From Acetobacter ghanensis (GTDB lineage: Bacteria > Pseudomonadota > Alphaproteobacteria > Acetobacterales > Acetobacteraceae): a stretch of DNA of 64,000 bases. The position numbers and the translations under genes are program-made. Of the stretch, positions 53,151-63,523 are shown piece after piece. The stretch is taken from the NCBI RefSeq assembly GCF_001499675.1, contig NZ_LN609302.1, positions 1,215,896-1,279,895 on the forward strand, in the 5' to 3' direction. The notes under the pieces were generated by a model, which was not told where the DNA came from, did not search any database, and saw only the letters and a program-made list of their open reading frames with translations. Positions within the stretch are counted from its first letter, which is position 1. The number at the start of each line of letters is the position of its first letter.

Positions 53151-54281
53151 TTAGTCAGTTGGCTGGGTTTGAGACGCGGTCAACAGACGGACTGTTCTGG
53201 CCAGAACGTCGCGTTCTTCAAACAGTGACAAGGCGCGTGCCCGTCCGGCCTGTCCCATCCTGCGGCGTAGGGTGGGCTGGCTGACCAGTTGCCGCAAGGC
53301 GCGCGCGAGTGGCTTCCTCTGTGCCACAGGGACCAGAAGGCCAGTCTGCCCATCCACAATCTGCTCACGCGGACCACGAATATTCGTGGCAACTACGGGC
53401 AGGCCGCTCAACATGGCTTCAATAATAGACATGGGGAGCCCTTCAAAGTGGCTGGGCAGTGTAAAAATATCCGCAGCAGCCAGGAGAGCAGGAATATCTG
53501 CCCGGTAGCCCAAACACTTCAAGCGTGGTCCTAGTATCTGCTGCGCCTGTGTTAGCGCGTTGTCCAGCCGGGCGCCGTGGTCGCTTGCAAGCCGCTCCCC
53601 TACAACCCAGAGTTCGGCATCTGGCACGTTCTGCATGGCGGCCAGCAGTTCGGGGTAGCCTTTGTGGCGCACAAGGCGGGAGACAACAATAATTACCACG
53701 GTTTGGGATGCTGTGCCCAGTTCCGTACGAACACGGTGCCGTGCGGCCGCATCGGGGTGGAAAACAGAACTGTCACGCCCATTCCCTATGGCAATGGGGT
53801 GTGGGTGAATATGCAGGCGTGCCGCATCATCCGCTTCTTCTTTTGAAACTGTCAGATAGATGTCTGTAATGTGGCCACATCCCCTTTCCAACAGTTTGGC
53901 CAGTTGGCGTTTTGCGGCTGAACCGGGTTGGTTGAACAAGAAGCCGTGGCATGTGTAGGCAATGCAGGGCACGCCGCAGAACTTGGCCGCCACGCGGGCC
54001 AGAATGCCGCTAATGGGCATATGTGCGTGCACCATATCGGGTTTTTCACGCCGGATCAGGCGTATGAGCGCCCATAAGGCACGTACCTGTGCAATGGGAG
54101 AAAAGGAACGGGCTAGGGGCGGTGTCTCAATACGAAACCCCTCTTCCCGTGGTGTTTTTAAGAGTGGCCCGTCCGCACAGACGCCAACAACTTCGTGCCC
54201 GTTGGCGCGCAGAACCCGCATGAGAGGAAGCAGGAAATGGGTGAGTGAAAAATCGACGTTTGTAACTTCGAGTATCTTCAC
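53151..54281 (-). CDS. Glycosyltransferase, GT4 family
   Basis: 376 residues from GTG 54281 (KILEVTNVDFSLTHFLLPLM); a TTG at 54317 inside the previous gene is less likely. N-terminal Rossmann half with ANGHEVVGVC and MVHAHMPISG; C-terminal donor half with VVSRLVRHKGYPELL and the GT4 EX7E-type region HFEGLPMSIIEAMLSGLPVVATNI. Likely adds a sugar to a surface polysaccharide or lipid from a nucleotide-sugar. Follows the heparinase-like gene by eight bases. Confidence 0.9.
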   Translation of the reverse strand: MKILEVTNVDFSLTHFLLPLMRVLRANGHEVVGVCADGPLLKTPREEGFRIETPPLARSFSPIAQVRALWALIRLIRREKPDMVHAHMPISGILARVAAKFCGVPCIAYTCHGFLFNQPGSAAKRQLAKLLERGCGHITDIYLTVSKEEADDAARLHIHPHPIAIGNGRDSSVFHPDAAARHRVRTELGTASQTVVIIVVSRLVRHKGYPELLAAMQNVPDAELWVVGERLASDHGARLDNALTQAQQILGPRLKCLGYRADIPALLAAADIFTLPSHFEGLPMSIIEAMLSGLPVVATNIRGPREQIVDGQTGLLVPVAQRKPLARALRQLVSQPTLRRRMGQAGRARALSLFEERDVLARTVRLLTASQTQPTD

Positions 54282-54289
54282 AACACGGT

Positions 54290-56167
54290 TTATTCGCTGA
54301 TCAGGGTCATGGCCCAATGGATTGGCTTGGGTGGAGGCTGCGCCATGGCGTGGCTTAACGCGGCATGGGGGAGCGTAGGTGCATGGGCCTGCTCATGCGG
54401 TATTCCGTCCGGCATGGGCGCGGCTGCCTCTTCCACAAGGTCGGGAGCGGTCAGCACAATGCTCTCATCGGGGAGGAGGTCTGGTGTCTGTTCAGCGGCT
54501 TCCGTTAGGGCGGGGAGGGGAGTGGCTGCTTCTTCCTGCGGTGTTGTAGTTTGCAGCAAGGGGGCCCCGCCATCTTCTTCCACATCGTCTTCAGGAGGGA
54601 GTGGGGTGGGAGATGTGTCTTGTGGTGGTGCGGCGGCGGGGGTCAACACAAGCTGGAGTGTAGCCATGCGGCGGCTCCCGCCAAGGTAAACACTTTCCTC
54701 CACACTGATCTGCCCATCGGACTGGAACAGCCAGCTTTCCTCCTCGCTGTGCAAAAGATAGCCGTTTTCGGTCGGTTCCACCATGATGTCCGGGTGGAGG
54801 TGAAAGCGTACACACGGGGAGCGGGCGAGTGTTGCCCCCTCCAGTCTTTCTTCCCCACGCAGTGTCCGGCCATCTTTGCCCAGATAAAGCTGGCGATGAT
54901 AAACGCCCCCTCCCTGACTTTCGTACCCGTTATGGGTCATGTCCAGCCAGTGTGCGCCATCCTGTGTTGCATGGGTGCGCGTTACCTGCGGCGGTCTGCT
55001 GGTAGTGCCGTTGGCTTCGAACGTTATGGGGGACATGCCGCCAAGTTCCAGCACGGAATGGGCCGCAGGGTAACGCAGTGCTTCGGCCCAGCCTTTTTGT
55101 TTGCTGGCGCCACAATTTACGATCAACCGCTGTTTGCCGGATGAAAATTCAAACGACAGCATTCCAGCGTGCGCCGTGTGGTCAAACCCATTGGGGGCCG
55201 GGGCGGCGGCATCGGCAATAAGCAGGGCACGGCCGCTGCTTAGCCGTGCAAAACCGCTTTCTGGCAAGCCTGCCGCGACAACCCGTGAACGGGACGCACG
55301 GTTTAGAACAAGTTCCACCAGTTGCGGGTCACGCTCACGGCTACCGTTGAACAAGGCCAGCCCACCATCCGCATGGCGCATGGCCCGCAGGGCAGGGACA
55401 GTACGGTTGGCGGCATCCACCAGTGTTGTGGGCAGAGGCAGGCGCGCGACCTGAAGAATGTAAAGCATTTCGGCCAGTTCCTTCACAGTCAGGAACAGGT
55501 CTTCAGGGCTGCGGGTGATGTGGCCGCCATCGGGCAGAATCTGGCTTGTGATGACTTCGTCAATCAATCGCAGATACCGGGTCAGAAATTCCGGGTAGTC
55601 CGGGATGGAGACAGCAACGGCCAGAAGGCCCTTAAGCGCGCACAGGGCCTGCCAGCCGTAAACGGCTTCTGGCATAAGCGCCATAATGGACCGTGCTTCC
55701 ATCATAAGTGACGCCATCAGATGCTGGCGAAAAGTGTCATCCGCCGAGGCGGCAAAAAATTCGTAACAGCCTAGCCATGCACATAGCCGCGCCCCGGTTA
55801 TGGAGGGGTCAATAACGGCCCGCTCCGCCGCAGGCTGGCGGATCCAGTGGGAAACAAGGGTCCGGGCTTTGATCCGGGCGGATTCGGCTCCCAGTTCCCG
55901 CAGGTCCTGTAGCCAGCAAAAACTCTGTAACCACCGGCGGTAAGCCGCAGGCCATGTGGGGTCATCCCATACGTTCGACTGGAGCGAGCGGGATACGCCC
56001 TCAAATTCGGTCCGGTTGCGGACCAGTTTTTCGCCTACCGTGGCGTTACCCGGCCATAAATCGCGCAGCACAACGGCTGGAGCAGCAGGAACACGCGCAA
56101 ACCCACCAAGCGGGTTGCGCATGGCATAAGCAAGGCGGGGTCCACGGGTCCAGCGGCGAAGGGGCAT
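54290..56167 (-). CDS. Heparinase II/III-like protein with a long Pro/Glu-rich tail
   Basis: 625 residues. N-terminal alpha-barrel part (about 60-300; RWLQSFCWLQDLRELG, GGHITRSPEDLFLTVKEL) and C-terminal beta part (HTAHAGMLSFEFSSGKQRLIVNCGA, about 330-345), the heparinase II/III layout, present in many alphaproteobacteria next to rsmB. No heparin is expected here; an endogenous polysaccharide is more likely. Unusual: residues about 505-615 form a disordered tail rich in Pro, Glu, Ala and Thr. No signal peptide is clear. Confidence 0.85.
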   Translation of the reverse strand: MPLRRWTRGPRLAYAMRNPLGGFARVPAAPAVVLRDLWPGNATVGEKLVRNRTEFEGVSRSLQSNVWDDPTWPAAYRRWLQSFCWLQDLRELGAESARIKARTLVSHWIRQPAAERAVIDPSITGARLCAWLGCYEFFAASADDTFRQHLMASLMMEARSIMALMPEAVYGWQALCALKGLLAVAVSIPDYPEFLTRYLRLIDEVITSQILPDGGHITRSPEDLFLTVKELAEMLYILQVARLPLPTTLVDAANRTVPALRAMRHADGGLALFNGSRERDPQLVELVLNRASRSRVVAAGLPESGFARLSSGRALLIADAAAPAPNGFDHTAHAGMLSFEFSSGKQRLIVNCGASKQKGWAEALRYPAAHSVLELGGMSPITFEANGTTSRPPQVTRTHATQDGAHWLDMTHNGYESQGGGVYHRQLYLGKDGRTLRGEERLEGATLARSPCVRFHLHPDIMVEPTENGYLLHSEEESWLFQSDGQISVEESVYLGGSRRMATLQLVLTPAAAPPQDTSPTPLPPEDDVEEDGGAPLLQTTTPQEEAATPLPALTEAAEQTPDLLPDESIVLTAPDLVEEAAAPMPDGIPHEQAHAPTLPHAALSHAMAQPPPKPIHWAMTLISE

Positions 56168-56270
56168 CAGATTAAAGGTAACTCCATGCTGGGGCTTTAG
56201 GGCTGGTGATTTCTAATAGAACTTTATGACATCATTTGGATCAATTTGACTTCTCTCTCCGCGCGGTAGG

Positions 56271-56933
56271 TCATGCAGGGCGGAGGGAGGCAATGGCGGC
56301 AGCGTAATCCGCCTTGCCGTACACGGCACTCCCGGCAATCAGCACATCTGCTCCTGCCTGCGTTGCCAGTGGGGCTGTCTGCGCGTCTATGCCACCATCG
56401 ACCGCCAGCCGGATATCGCGGCCGCTCTGTGCGATCATGTCCCGGATACGGGTAATTTTGGGCAACTGGCTTGTCAGGAACTTCTGCCCACCAAAGCCGG
56501 GGTTCACCGTCATGACCAGTATGACGTCTACAAGGTCCATGACCTCGGCAATGGCCTCTGCCGGGGTGGCTGGGCACAGTACAATACCGGGTTTGGCCCC
56601 AAGCTGGCGAATAAGCTGAAGTGAGCGGTGCGTATGCGGGCCCGCTTCTATGTGAATGAGAATCTGGTCAGCCCCGGCTTTGGCAAAAGCCTCTAGATAA
56701 GGGTCAACAGGTGCAATCATCAGATGCACGTCAAAGGGCAGGGAGGTGCGCCCACGGAGTGCCTTGACCACGGCTGGGCCGAAGGAAATGTTCGGCACAA
56801 AATGGCCATCCATTACGTCCAGATGGATCCAATCTGCCCCGGCCTGGGCAACGGCTTCTACTTCTTCTCCCAGCCGCGCAAAATCCGCAGCCAGAATACT
56901 CGGGGCGATCAGGGGGAATGGTGCAGAACTCAT
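56271..56933 (-). CDS. rpe: Ribulose-phosphate 3-epimerase
   Basis: 220 residues. Interconverts ribulose-5-P and xylulose-5-P in the pentose phosphate pathway, the main sugar route of acetic acid bacteria. Motifs: [28 protein letters not shown] (metal His and Asp), [18 protein letters not shown] and VDGGID. Sits between rsmB and the heparinase-like gene. Confidence 0.97.
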   Translation of the reverse strand: MSSAPFPLIAPSILAADFARLGEEVEAVAQAGADWIHLDVMDGHFVPNISFGPAVVKALRGRTSLPFDVHLMIAPVDPYLEAFAKAGADQILIHIEAGPHTHRSLQLIRQLGAKPGIVLCPATPAEAIAEVMDLVDVILVMTVNPGFGGQKFLTSQLPKITRIRDMIAQSGRDIRLAVDGGIDAQTAPLATQAGADVLIAGSAVYGKADYAAAIASLRPA

Positions 56934-57026
56934 TCTCCGTTTATCCGCAATAGCAGCCGCCTGCGCAACTGGAGAAAACGGTTTGTGCGCTTTTAAGTGG
57001 CAACTGCCTGCATATGGGGCAGTGGT

Positions 57027-58352
57027 TTATGCCGTGCGGGTAAAGCGTGCTGCAAAAAAACCATCCATGCCGCCTTGTTCCGGCCATAGTCCGGGGTGCG
57101 TGCGGAGCCAGCCTTCAGGGGTTAGTGCTTCGGGCAAAAAGGCAAGTTCTTCGGGGGTAAACGGCATGGGCACAAGCCCCATGGCCTGCGCTGCGCGTGC
57201 GCGGTCCGGCCCTTCTTCCTGCTGCAAAGAGCACACGGCGTAAACAAGCCTGCCGCCGGGTTTGAGCATGTCTTTGGCGGCGGCCAGTAGTTTGTCCTGC
57301 ATGGCGGTCAGGTTGGTCAGGTCCCGTGGGCGTTTGACCCACAGCACATCCGGGTGGCGTCGGGCTGTGCCGGTGGCGGAGCAGGGGGCATCCAGCAAAA
57401 TGGCGTCCAGCGGGGCATCCGGGCGCCATGTGGCCGCATCCGCCTGAAAAGCGCGCACGTTGTCCAGCCCAAGCCGGGCCATGTTTTCTTTTAACCGGAG
57501 CAGACGCGCGGGGTTGTTTTCAACCGCCGTTACTGTGGCGCCTGTTATGGCAAGCTGCGCTGTTTTGCCGCCGGGGGCTGCACACAGGTCAGCAACCTGC
57601 TCGTTGGCCTGTACGTTCAGAAGGCGTGCGGGCAGGGTTGCTGCGGCATCCTGAACCCAGAAAGCGCCTTCTTCATATCCGGGGAGTTCTGTTACCCGGG
57701 TGCCAGCAGGCAGGCGGATAGAACCGTTGGGGAGTAGTACGCCCCCTTCTGGAATCTGCGCACCCGGACGCAGGGTAATATCCAGCGGGGCTTCGTGGCT
57801 TATGCCCAATGCAATAGCGCGCGGGACGCCTTTGCCCAGCCCCGACCAGGAACTCCACAGCCATGCCGGAACATCCAGCCGCGGCTGGTCCAGTCCTTCC
57901 AGCAGTTCCGTGCCACTGGTGGCAACCCGGCGCAGTACAGCGTTGGCCAGCCCCGCAAAAGGTGCCAGCTTGCGCCTGCGTAGAAGGGAAACCGTGGTGC
58001 CAACGGCTGCATGGGGTGGTGTTTCCAGAAACAGCAGTTGTGCGCAGCCCATCATCAACGCGACCCGCACAGGTTCGGGCGGTTCTTTTTTCAAAAAAGG
58101 TTCCAGCACCGTGCGCAGTGTGCCCATGTGGCGTAGCGTTGCCGCCGCCAGCCGATGGGCTGCCGCCCGGTCCCGCGCTTCGGCCTGATGGGCCGCCGCC
58201 GAGCGGGAAAGGCTGTTCTCCAGCATACGACGGTGCTCCACAACGCCGCACAGGATATCAAACGCCACATCCCGTGTTGGATCGGGTTGGGGCGGAGCGG
58301 GGCGGAACTTGCCACGCTGTTTGGAGGAGGACGGGCGCGCTGGTGTGGTCAT
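57027..58352 (-). CDS. rsmB: 16S rRNA (cytosine-967 C5)-methyltransferase
   Basis: 441 residues. N-terminal NusB-like RNA-binding domain (about 25-155) and C-terminal SAM domain: VADLCAAPGGKTAQLA, catalytic cysteines in LDAPCSATGTARRHPD and AVCSLQQEEG. A Pro-rich linker precedes the N-terminal domain. Methylates C967 of 16S rRNA. Confidence 0.95.
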   Translation of the reverse strand: MTTPARPSSSKQRGKFRPAPPQPDPTRDVAFDILCGVVEHRRMLENSLSRSAAAHQAEARDRAAAHRLAAATLRHMGTLRTVLEPFLKKEPPEPVRVALMMGCAQLLFLETPPHAAVGTTVSLLRRRKLAPFAGLANAVLRRVATSGTELLEGLDQPRLDVPAWLWSSWSGLGKGVPRAIALGISHEAPLDITLRPGAQIPEGGVLLPNGSIRLPAGTRVTELPGYEEGAFWVQDAAATLPARLLNVQANEQVADLCAAPGGKTAQLAITGATVTAVENNPARLLRLKENMARLGLDNVRAFQADAATWRPDAPLDAILLDAPCSATGTARRHPDVLWVKRPRDLTNLTAMQDKLLAAAKDMLKPGGRLVYAVCSLQQEEGPDRARAAQAMGLVPMPFTPEELAFLPEALTPEGWLRTHPGLWPEQGGMDGFFAARFTRTA

Positions 58353-58393
58353 GGGGGCAGAAAAACCGTTCGGAAAGCAGGGTATAAGGTAGC

Positions 58394-59017
58394 TTATGCC
58401 ACCAGAAGCGCGGCGCCATTGGCCGCTGTTGCCGGGTTTTGCGTCAAAAAGTGCTGCAAGGCCAGAGGATAAAGCCGGTGCTCCTGCTGCAGAACGCGGG
58501 CGGCGAGTTCATCCGCCGTGTCATTGGGCAGAACAGGGACGGCAGCCTGCCCCAGAATAGGCCCCTCATCCATGCCTTCGGTCACCAGATGCACCGTGCA
58601 ACCGTGTAGCCGGACACCGGCTTCCAGCGCGCGTTCATGCGTATGCAGGCCGGGGAATGAGGGAAGGAGGCTGGGGTGAATGTTGAGCATCCGCCCCGCC
58701 CATGCGTTGGTCAGGTAGGGGGTTAGCAGGCGCATGTACCCGGCAAGGCAGACGGCCTGCGCTCCGGCTTCCACTAACGCTGCGTGGATGGCGCGTTCGT
58801 GGGCTTCGCGGTCCTTGCCGAATGTACGGTGGTCGATAGCCAGTGTTGGCAGGCCCGCTTTGCGGGCCATGTCCAGCCCCGGCGCATCCGGTTTGTTACT
58901 GAGAACAAGGCAGATACGGGCGGGAAAAGCAGAGTCCTGCGCCGCTTCAATCAGAGCCGTGGCATTGCTGCCACGACCACTGAGTAGGATGGCAACAGGT
59001 GTTTTTTCTGTGCTCAT
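58394..59017 (-). CDS. purN: Phosphoribosylglycinamide formyltransferase
   Basis: 207 residues. Third step of purine synthesis, using 10-formyl-[18 protein letters not shown] at the start, [12 protein letters not shown], and the catalytic region [12 protein letters not shown] with [18 protein letters not shown]. Its ATG overlaps the purM stop, so purM-purN is coupled. Confidence 0.97.
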   Translation of the reverse strand: MSTEKTPVAILLSGRGSNATALIEAAQDSAFPARICLVLSNKPDAPGLDMARKAGLPTLAIDHRTFGKDREAHERAIHAALVEAGAQAVCLAGYMRLLTPYLTNAWAGRMLNIHPSLLPSFPGLHTHERALEAGVRLHGCTVHLVTEGMDEGPILGQAAVPVLPNDTADELAARVLQQEHRLYPLALQHFLTQNPATAANGAALLVA

Positions 59018-60096
59018 GCTGCGCGAAAATCCGGAGTTGCCTGCATTTTAAGGTCAGGCTTGGCGTCAGAGCTTTCGGCCTTGGCAATGGAGCCGATGCG
59101 GAAGGCCTGTTCTCCCTGCTCGGCCAGCATGGCCAGAACTTTTTCCGGCTCGGGAGTAATCAGGATCATGCCAATACCGCAGTTGAACACGCGCAGCATT
59201 TCCGCACTATCCACATTGCCCGTGCGTGCCAGCCACTTGAACACAGGTGGCATGGGCCATGCCTGATCAATAACAGCATCCAGCCCATCGGGGAGCACGC
59301 GGGGCAGGTTGCCCGGCAGGCCGCCACCGGTAATGTGGGCTGCACCATGCAGCAGGCCAGCTTTATGCAGGGCCAGCACAGGGCGCACATACAGGCGCGT
59401 GGGTTCAAGGAACGCCTCGCCCAGTGTCTGGCCCGGCGCAAAGGCTGCGGGGTCGGTCCATGTCAGATGGGCATCGGCCACAATGCGGCGCACGAGCGAA
59501 AAGCCGTTGGAGTGCACACCGGAGGAAGGCAGGGCGATCAGTGTATCACCCGCGGCAATGCCAGAAGGCAGCAGGGCCGTGCGTTCTGCCGCACCAACGG
59601 AAAAACCAGCAAGGTCATAATGACCATCGGCATACATGCCGGGCATTTCCGCCGTTTCGCCGCCAACAAGGGCGCAACCGGACTGTTCGCACCCTTGGGC
59701 GATGCCCCGCACGACCTTGGCGGCCGAGGCAACGGACAGGCGGCCGGTGGCAAAGTAGTCGAGGAAGAACAGCGGCTCGGCGCCCTGAACAATCAGGTCG
59801 TTCACGCACATGGCCACAAGGTCGATCCCCACGGTTTCGTGCAGGTCGTTATCAATGGCTACGGTCAGCTTGGTGCCAACGCCATCGGTGCAGGAGACCA
59901 GCACGGGGTCGGTAAAGCCTGCGGCCTTCAGGTCGAACAGAGCGCCAAAGCCGCCAAGGCCTCCCATGGTGCCGGGCCGGTCCGTGGCTTTGGCAGCAGG
60001 GCGAATGGCGTCAACAAGGGCTTCGCCTGCTTCAATGTCCACGCCGGAATCACGGTAGGTGAGGCCGGAAGAAGGGGTATTAGAAGAAGACGTCAT
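59014..60096 (-). CDS. purM: Phosphoribosylformylglycinamidine cyclo-ligase
   Basis: 360 residues. Fifth step of purine synthesis, ATP-dependent ring closure to [53 protein letters not shown] and [16 protein letters not shown] match AIR synthase throughout. First gene of the minus-strand purM-purN-rsmB-rpe run, divergent from hdaA. Confidence 0.97.
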   Translation of the reverse strand: MTSSSNTPSSGLTYRDSGVDIEAGEALVDAIRPAAKATDRPGTMGGLGGFGALFDLKAAGFTDPVLVSCTDGVGTKLTVAIDNDLHETVGIDLVAMCVNDLIVQGAEPLFFLDYFATGRLSVASAAKVVRGIAQGCEQSGCALVGGETAEMPGMYADGHYDLAGFSVGAAERTALLPSGIAAGDTLIALPSSGVHSNGFSLVRRIVADAHLTWTDPAAFAPGQTLGEAFLEPTRLYVRPVLALHKAGLLHGAAHITGGGLPGNLPRVLPDGLDAVIDQAWPMPPVFKWLARTGNVDSAEMLRVFNCGIGMILITPEPEKVLAMLAEQGEQAFRIGSIAKAESSDAKPDLKMQATPDFRAA

Positions 60097-60202
60097 GGGT
60101 GCGCTCTTGGTCCGAATGAGAGTAAGGTCGATGCCGGGAACAGGGTGAGTTAGGATTCCCGCGAACAGTCTTTACGGCAGGAGACGCGGCGCGCAAAGCG
60201 GC

Positions 60203-60979
60203 ATGACACGGATTGATGAAACAAAAGCGTCTTCCCATGACCCAAATGTGGGCAGGAAGCGGCGCATAAACGAAGGTGACGGGGTGGCGCAGATAGCTTT
60301 GCCATTTGTGTACCGCCCCCGATTCGGGCGGTCAGATTTTGTTGCAGCGCCGTCTAATGCCGCCGCACGCGCCTGGGTGCTGGATGCGGAAGCCCCTTAC
60401 CGGTGGCCCGAAGGCCGTATGGCGTTGTGGGGGGAAGGTGGTACGGGAAAAACGCACCTGCTCTCCATATGGGCGGGCCGCTATGGCGCACCTGTTATAG
60501 CGGGGGAGAGGCTGAACGAGCGGGAAGTGGGCGCTCTGTTTGACGAGGGCGGGTTTAAGGCCGTGGCGCTGGACAATGCGGACCATGTGCCCAGCGAACA
60601 TGACCTTCTGCACCTTATCAACCTTGTGCGCGAGCGGCGCGTGCTGTTCCTTATGGCCGGGCGGCTGCCGCCTGCGCGCTGGCCGGCCGCGCTGCCAGAT
60701 CTGGCTAGCCGGTTGCGGGCGACGTCCTCCGTACCATTGGGGCATGCAGAGGAAGACCTGCTGCACCGCCTGCTGTTGCGTTTGCTGGCGGAACGGCAGA
60801 TTGTTGTGGCGCCGCAGGTTACGCGCTGGCTGTTGCGCCGCCTGCCACGCCGCGCCAGCGCTGTAAGGGACTGCGTGGCTGCGCTGGATCAGGCTGCCAT
60901 GGCCGCGGGGGGCAAGGTCACGCGGGTGCTGGCTGCCAGTGTGCTGGAAGGACTTGTGGCGCAGGATGGTGAGGCGTGA
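60203..60979 (+). CDS. hdaA: DnaA-related regulator HdaA
   Basis: 258 residues: a DnaA-like AAA+ domain without the DNA-binding domain IV. P-loop GEGGTGKTHLLSIW, Walker-B-like VALDNADHV and the sensor region SRLRATSSV. HdaA promotes hydrolysis of DnaA-ATP together with the sliding clamp, stopping re-initiation. An N-terminal clamp-binding motif may be present around QIALPF. The purM / hdaA / ppk order matches Caulobacter and other alphaproteobacteria. Confidence 0.9.
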   Translation: MTRIDETKASSHDPNVGRKRRINEGDGVAQIALPFVYRPRFGRSDFVAAPSNAAARAWVLDAEAPYRWPEGRMALWGEGGTGKTHLLSIWAGRYGAPVIAGERLNEREVGALFDEGGFKAVALDNADHVPSEHDLLHLINLVRERRVLFLMAGRLPPARWPAALPDLASRLRATSSVPLGHAEEDLLHRLLLRLLAERQIVVAPQVTRWLLRRLPRRASAVRDCVAALDQAAMAAGGKVTRVLAASVLEGLVAQDGEA

Positions 60980-61135
60980 AAAGTATATTTCAGTTTTATG
61001 ACATGATGGCGATTTGGGGCGTCTGAACATTCCGGGGCTATCGTGTTTGGGATATAACGGCGGCGTATCTGGCTTTTGGCGGTCTTTGGTGGCCCAATTG
61101 CCGGGTGAGTGATGCAGGAGAGGGAGCACAAGCAA

Positions 61136-63421
61136 GTGGCGGCACAGGATAAAAAGAACACAACCCCCGTCAGTCGCGCCCGTGCGCCAGCCAAACGCAC
61201 CCCCTCCCGTGCCAGAACCACAGCTAGCAGCCGCGCTAAAAAAGTGGTTGAACCAGAAGTTACGCTGCAAACGCCCTCCCGCTTCATTAATCGGGAACTG
61301 TCTTGGCTCGATTTTAACCAGCGTGTGGTGGAGGAAGCGGATAACGCCCGGAACCCGCTGCTGGAACGCCTGCGCTTTTTGTCCATCAGCGCCAGTAATC
61401 TGGATGAGTTCTATTCCGTCCGTGTGGCAGGGCTTGTTGGACAGATTCGTGAAGGGCTGACCACAATCTCGCCCGATGGACGGACCCCGGCCCAGCAGCT
61501 TGATGCCGTGCGTGAACGCTGCGCCCGCCTGCTCCGTGAGCAGCAGCGCATATGGGTGGAACTGCGTGGCCTTCTGGCCAAGTCGCATGTGACCCTGTGC
61601 GAAACGCAGGACCTGAATGACGCGGACCGCGAGTGGCTGCAAAAATGCTTCATGGACCGTATTTTCCCCGTGCTGACGCCACTGGCGGTTGATCCGGCGC
61701 ATCCGCTGCCTTTTATCCCCAACATGGGCCTCGCTCTGGGGCTGCGGCTTTTGTACGAGGGCACGGGGCTGTTCGCCATGAACGCCCTTATTCTGCTGCC
61801 TGCGCAGGTTGAGCGTTTTATTCGTCTGCCTGCTTCCGCGCCACAGGCGGCGGGGGAACCTGCCCGCGTACGCTTTATCCGGCTGGAAGACCTGATCTCC
61901 CTGTTTATTGATCGGCTGTTTTCCGGTCTGGTCGTGGGCGAGAGCGGGGTGCTGCGTGTGGTGCGCGACACAGACGTAGAGTTTGAGGACGAGGCGGAAG
62001 ACCTTGTTCGGTCTTACGAGAGCGCGCTCAAGCGCCGCCGCCGTGGTGTGGTTATCCATCTTGATATGGAAACGCGCGTGCCCGCCGAACTGGCAGAGGC
62101 CATTGCCTCCGACCTGGACCTGCCATCGGACGAAATTGCCGTGCATTCAGGCATGATCGGGGTGGCTGACCTCAAGCAGATGATTGTGGATGACCGGCCC
62201 GACCTGCTCTTCCCGCCCTACACGCCGCGCTTCCCCGAGCGGATACTGGACTTTAACGGGGACTGCTTTGCCGCCATCCGGGCGAAGGACCTGCTGGTTC
62301 ACCATCCGTTTGAAAGTTTTGATGTGGTGGTGCAGTTCCTGCGTCAGGCAGCGCTGGACCCCAATGTTATCGCCATCAAGCAGACCCTGTATCGCACATC
62401 GCGCGATTCCCCCATCGTCAAGGCGCTGATCGAGGCGGCGGAAGCTGGTAAGTCGGTTACGGCTATGGTGGAACTACGCGCACGGTTTGACGAGGAAGCC
62501 AATATCCGCCTTGCCCGTGCGCTCGAAGCCGCCGGGGTGCAGGTGGTGTTTGGCTTTGCGGACCTGAAAACTCACGCCAAACTCAGCCTTGTGGTGCGCC
62601 GCGAGGGGGCGCAGGTGCGCTCTTACGCTCATTTTGGCACGGGTAACTACCATCCCATTACCGCGCGAATTTATACCGACCTGTCCTTCTTTACCTGCAA
62701 CCCGGCACTGGCGCGGGATTCCGCGCGCCTATTCAACTATGTGACAGGCTACGCCATGCCGGCGCAGATGGAGGAAATAGCGTTTTCCCCCATGACCATC
62801 CGCAGCACCCTCAAGGAGCTGATTGAGGAGGAAATGGCGCACGTCAAAGCCGGGCGTCCGGGTACCATCTGGCTCAAGATGAATGCGCTGGTTGACCCGG
62901 ATCTGATTGACTGCCTCTACCGTGCGTCCTGCGCGGGGGTTAAGATTGTTGGTGTCATTCGCGGGATCTGCTGCCTGCGGCCGGGTGTTGCCGGGCTTTC
63001 GGAAAATATTCGCATTAAATCCATTGTTGGGCGCTTTTTGGAGCACTCCCGTATTTTTGCCTTTGGCAACGGGCACCGCGTGCCCTCGCGTCATGCCAAG
63101 GTCTTCATTTCCTCTGCTGACTGGATGACCCGCAACATGGACTGGCGGGTGGAAAGCATGGTGCCCATTACCAACCCCACGGTTCATGCTCAGGTTCTGG
63201 ACCAGATCATGGTCTCCAACATGCGGGACACCCTTCAGTCATGGATGCTGGAGCAAACGGGCGTGTGGCGCAGGCTGCCTGCCGGGGCCAAGCCGTTTTC
63301 CGCTCATGAGTGGTTTATGACCCATCCATCACTCTCCGGGCGGGGGTCTGCTGCGCATGAGACCCTGTCCAGAGCACCTGCATCCTTGTCCCAGACCAAA
63401 GACCTGATGCTGGATGACTGA
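61136..63421 (+). CDS. ppk: Polyphosphate kinase
   Basis: About 761 residues from GTG 61136, which has AGGAGAGGGAG nine bases upstream; GTG 61109 or ATG 61112 would add nine or eight residues. Makes polyphosphate from ATP. After a basic N-terminal leader (Arg, Ala, Lys) come [40 protein letters not shown], the phosphorylated histidine in [12 protein letters not shown] (about residue 480) and HFGTGNYHP, and the second active-site region with [26 protein letters not shown]. Followed by ppx, 102 bases on. Confidence 0.96.
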   Translation: MAAQDKKNTTPVSRARAPAKRTPSRARTTASSRAKKVVEPEVTLQTPSRFINRELSWLDFNQRVVEEADNARNPLLERLRFLSISASNLDEFYSVRVAGLVGQIREGLTTISPDGRTPAQQLDAVRERCARLLREQQRIWVELRGLLAKSHVTLCETQDLNDADREWLQKCFMDRIFPVLTPLAVDPAHPLPFIPNMGLALGLRLLYEGTGLFAMNALILLPAQVERFIRLPASAPQAAGEPARVRFIRLEDLISLFIDRLFSGLVVGESGVLRVVRDTDVEFEDEAEDLVRSYESALKRRRRGVVIHLDMETRVPAELAEAIASDLDLPSDEIAVHSGMIGVADLKQMIVDDRPDLLFPPYTPRFPERILDFNGDCFAAIRAKDLLVHHPFESFDVVVQFLRQAALDPNVIAIKQTLYRTSRDSPIVKALIEAAEAGKSVTAMVELRARFDEEANIRLARALEAAGVQVVFGFADLKTHAKLSLVVRREGAQVRSYAHFGTGNYHPITARIYTDLSFFTCNPALARDSARLFNYVTGYAMPAQMEEIAFSPMTIRSTLKELIEEEMAHVKAGRPGTIWLKMNALVDPDLIDCLYRASCAGVKIVGVIRGICCLRPGVAGLSENIRIKSIVGRFLEHSRIFAFGNGHRVPSRHAKVFISSADWMTRNMDWRVESMVPITNPTVHAQVLDQIMVSNMRDTLQSWMLEQTGVWRRLPAGAKPFSAHEWFMTHPSLSGRGSAAHETLSRAPASLSQTKDLMLDD

Positions 63422-63523
63422 AAACGGGGTTTCTTTTTCCGGTATGTCGCGTATGTCTGTCTGCTTTCATGCTGCCGGGCAGTGTAATGGTCTGTTCGGG
63501 AACGGCTGGTAATGGAGACGGGC

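Noticed and set aside
58999..60153. 384-codon plus-strand frame opposite purM
   Set aside because: purM is full length and conserved; the shadow has no family features.
60332..62146. 604-codon open frame on the minus strand across hdaA and ppk
   Set aside because: Antisense to two clear genes; composition is low-complexity Gln, His, Arg with no motifs. A by-product of GC-rich codon use.
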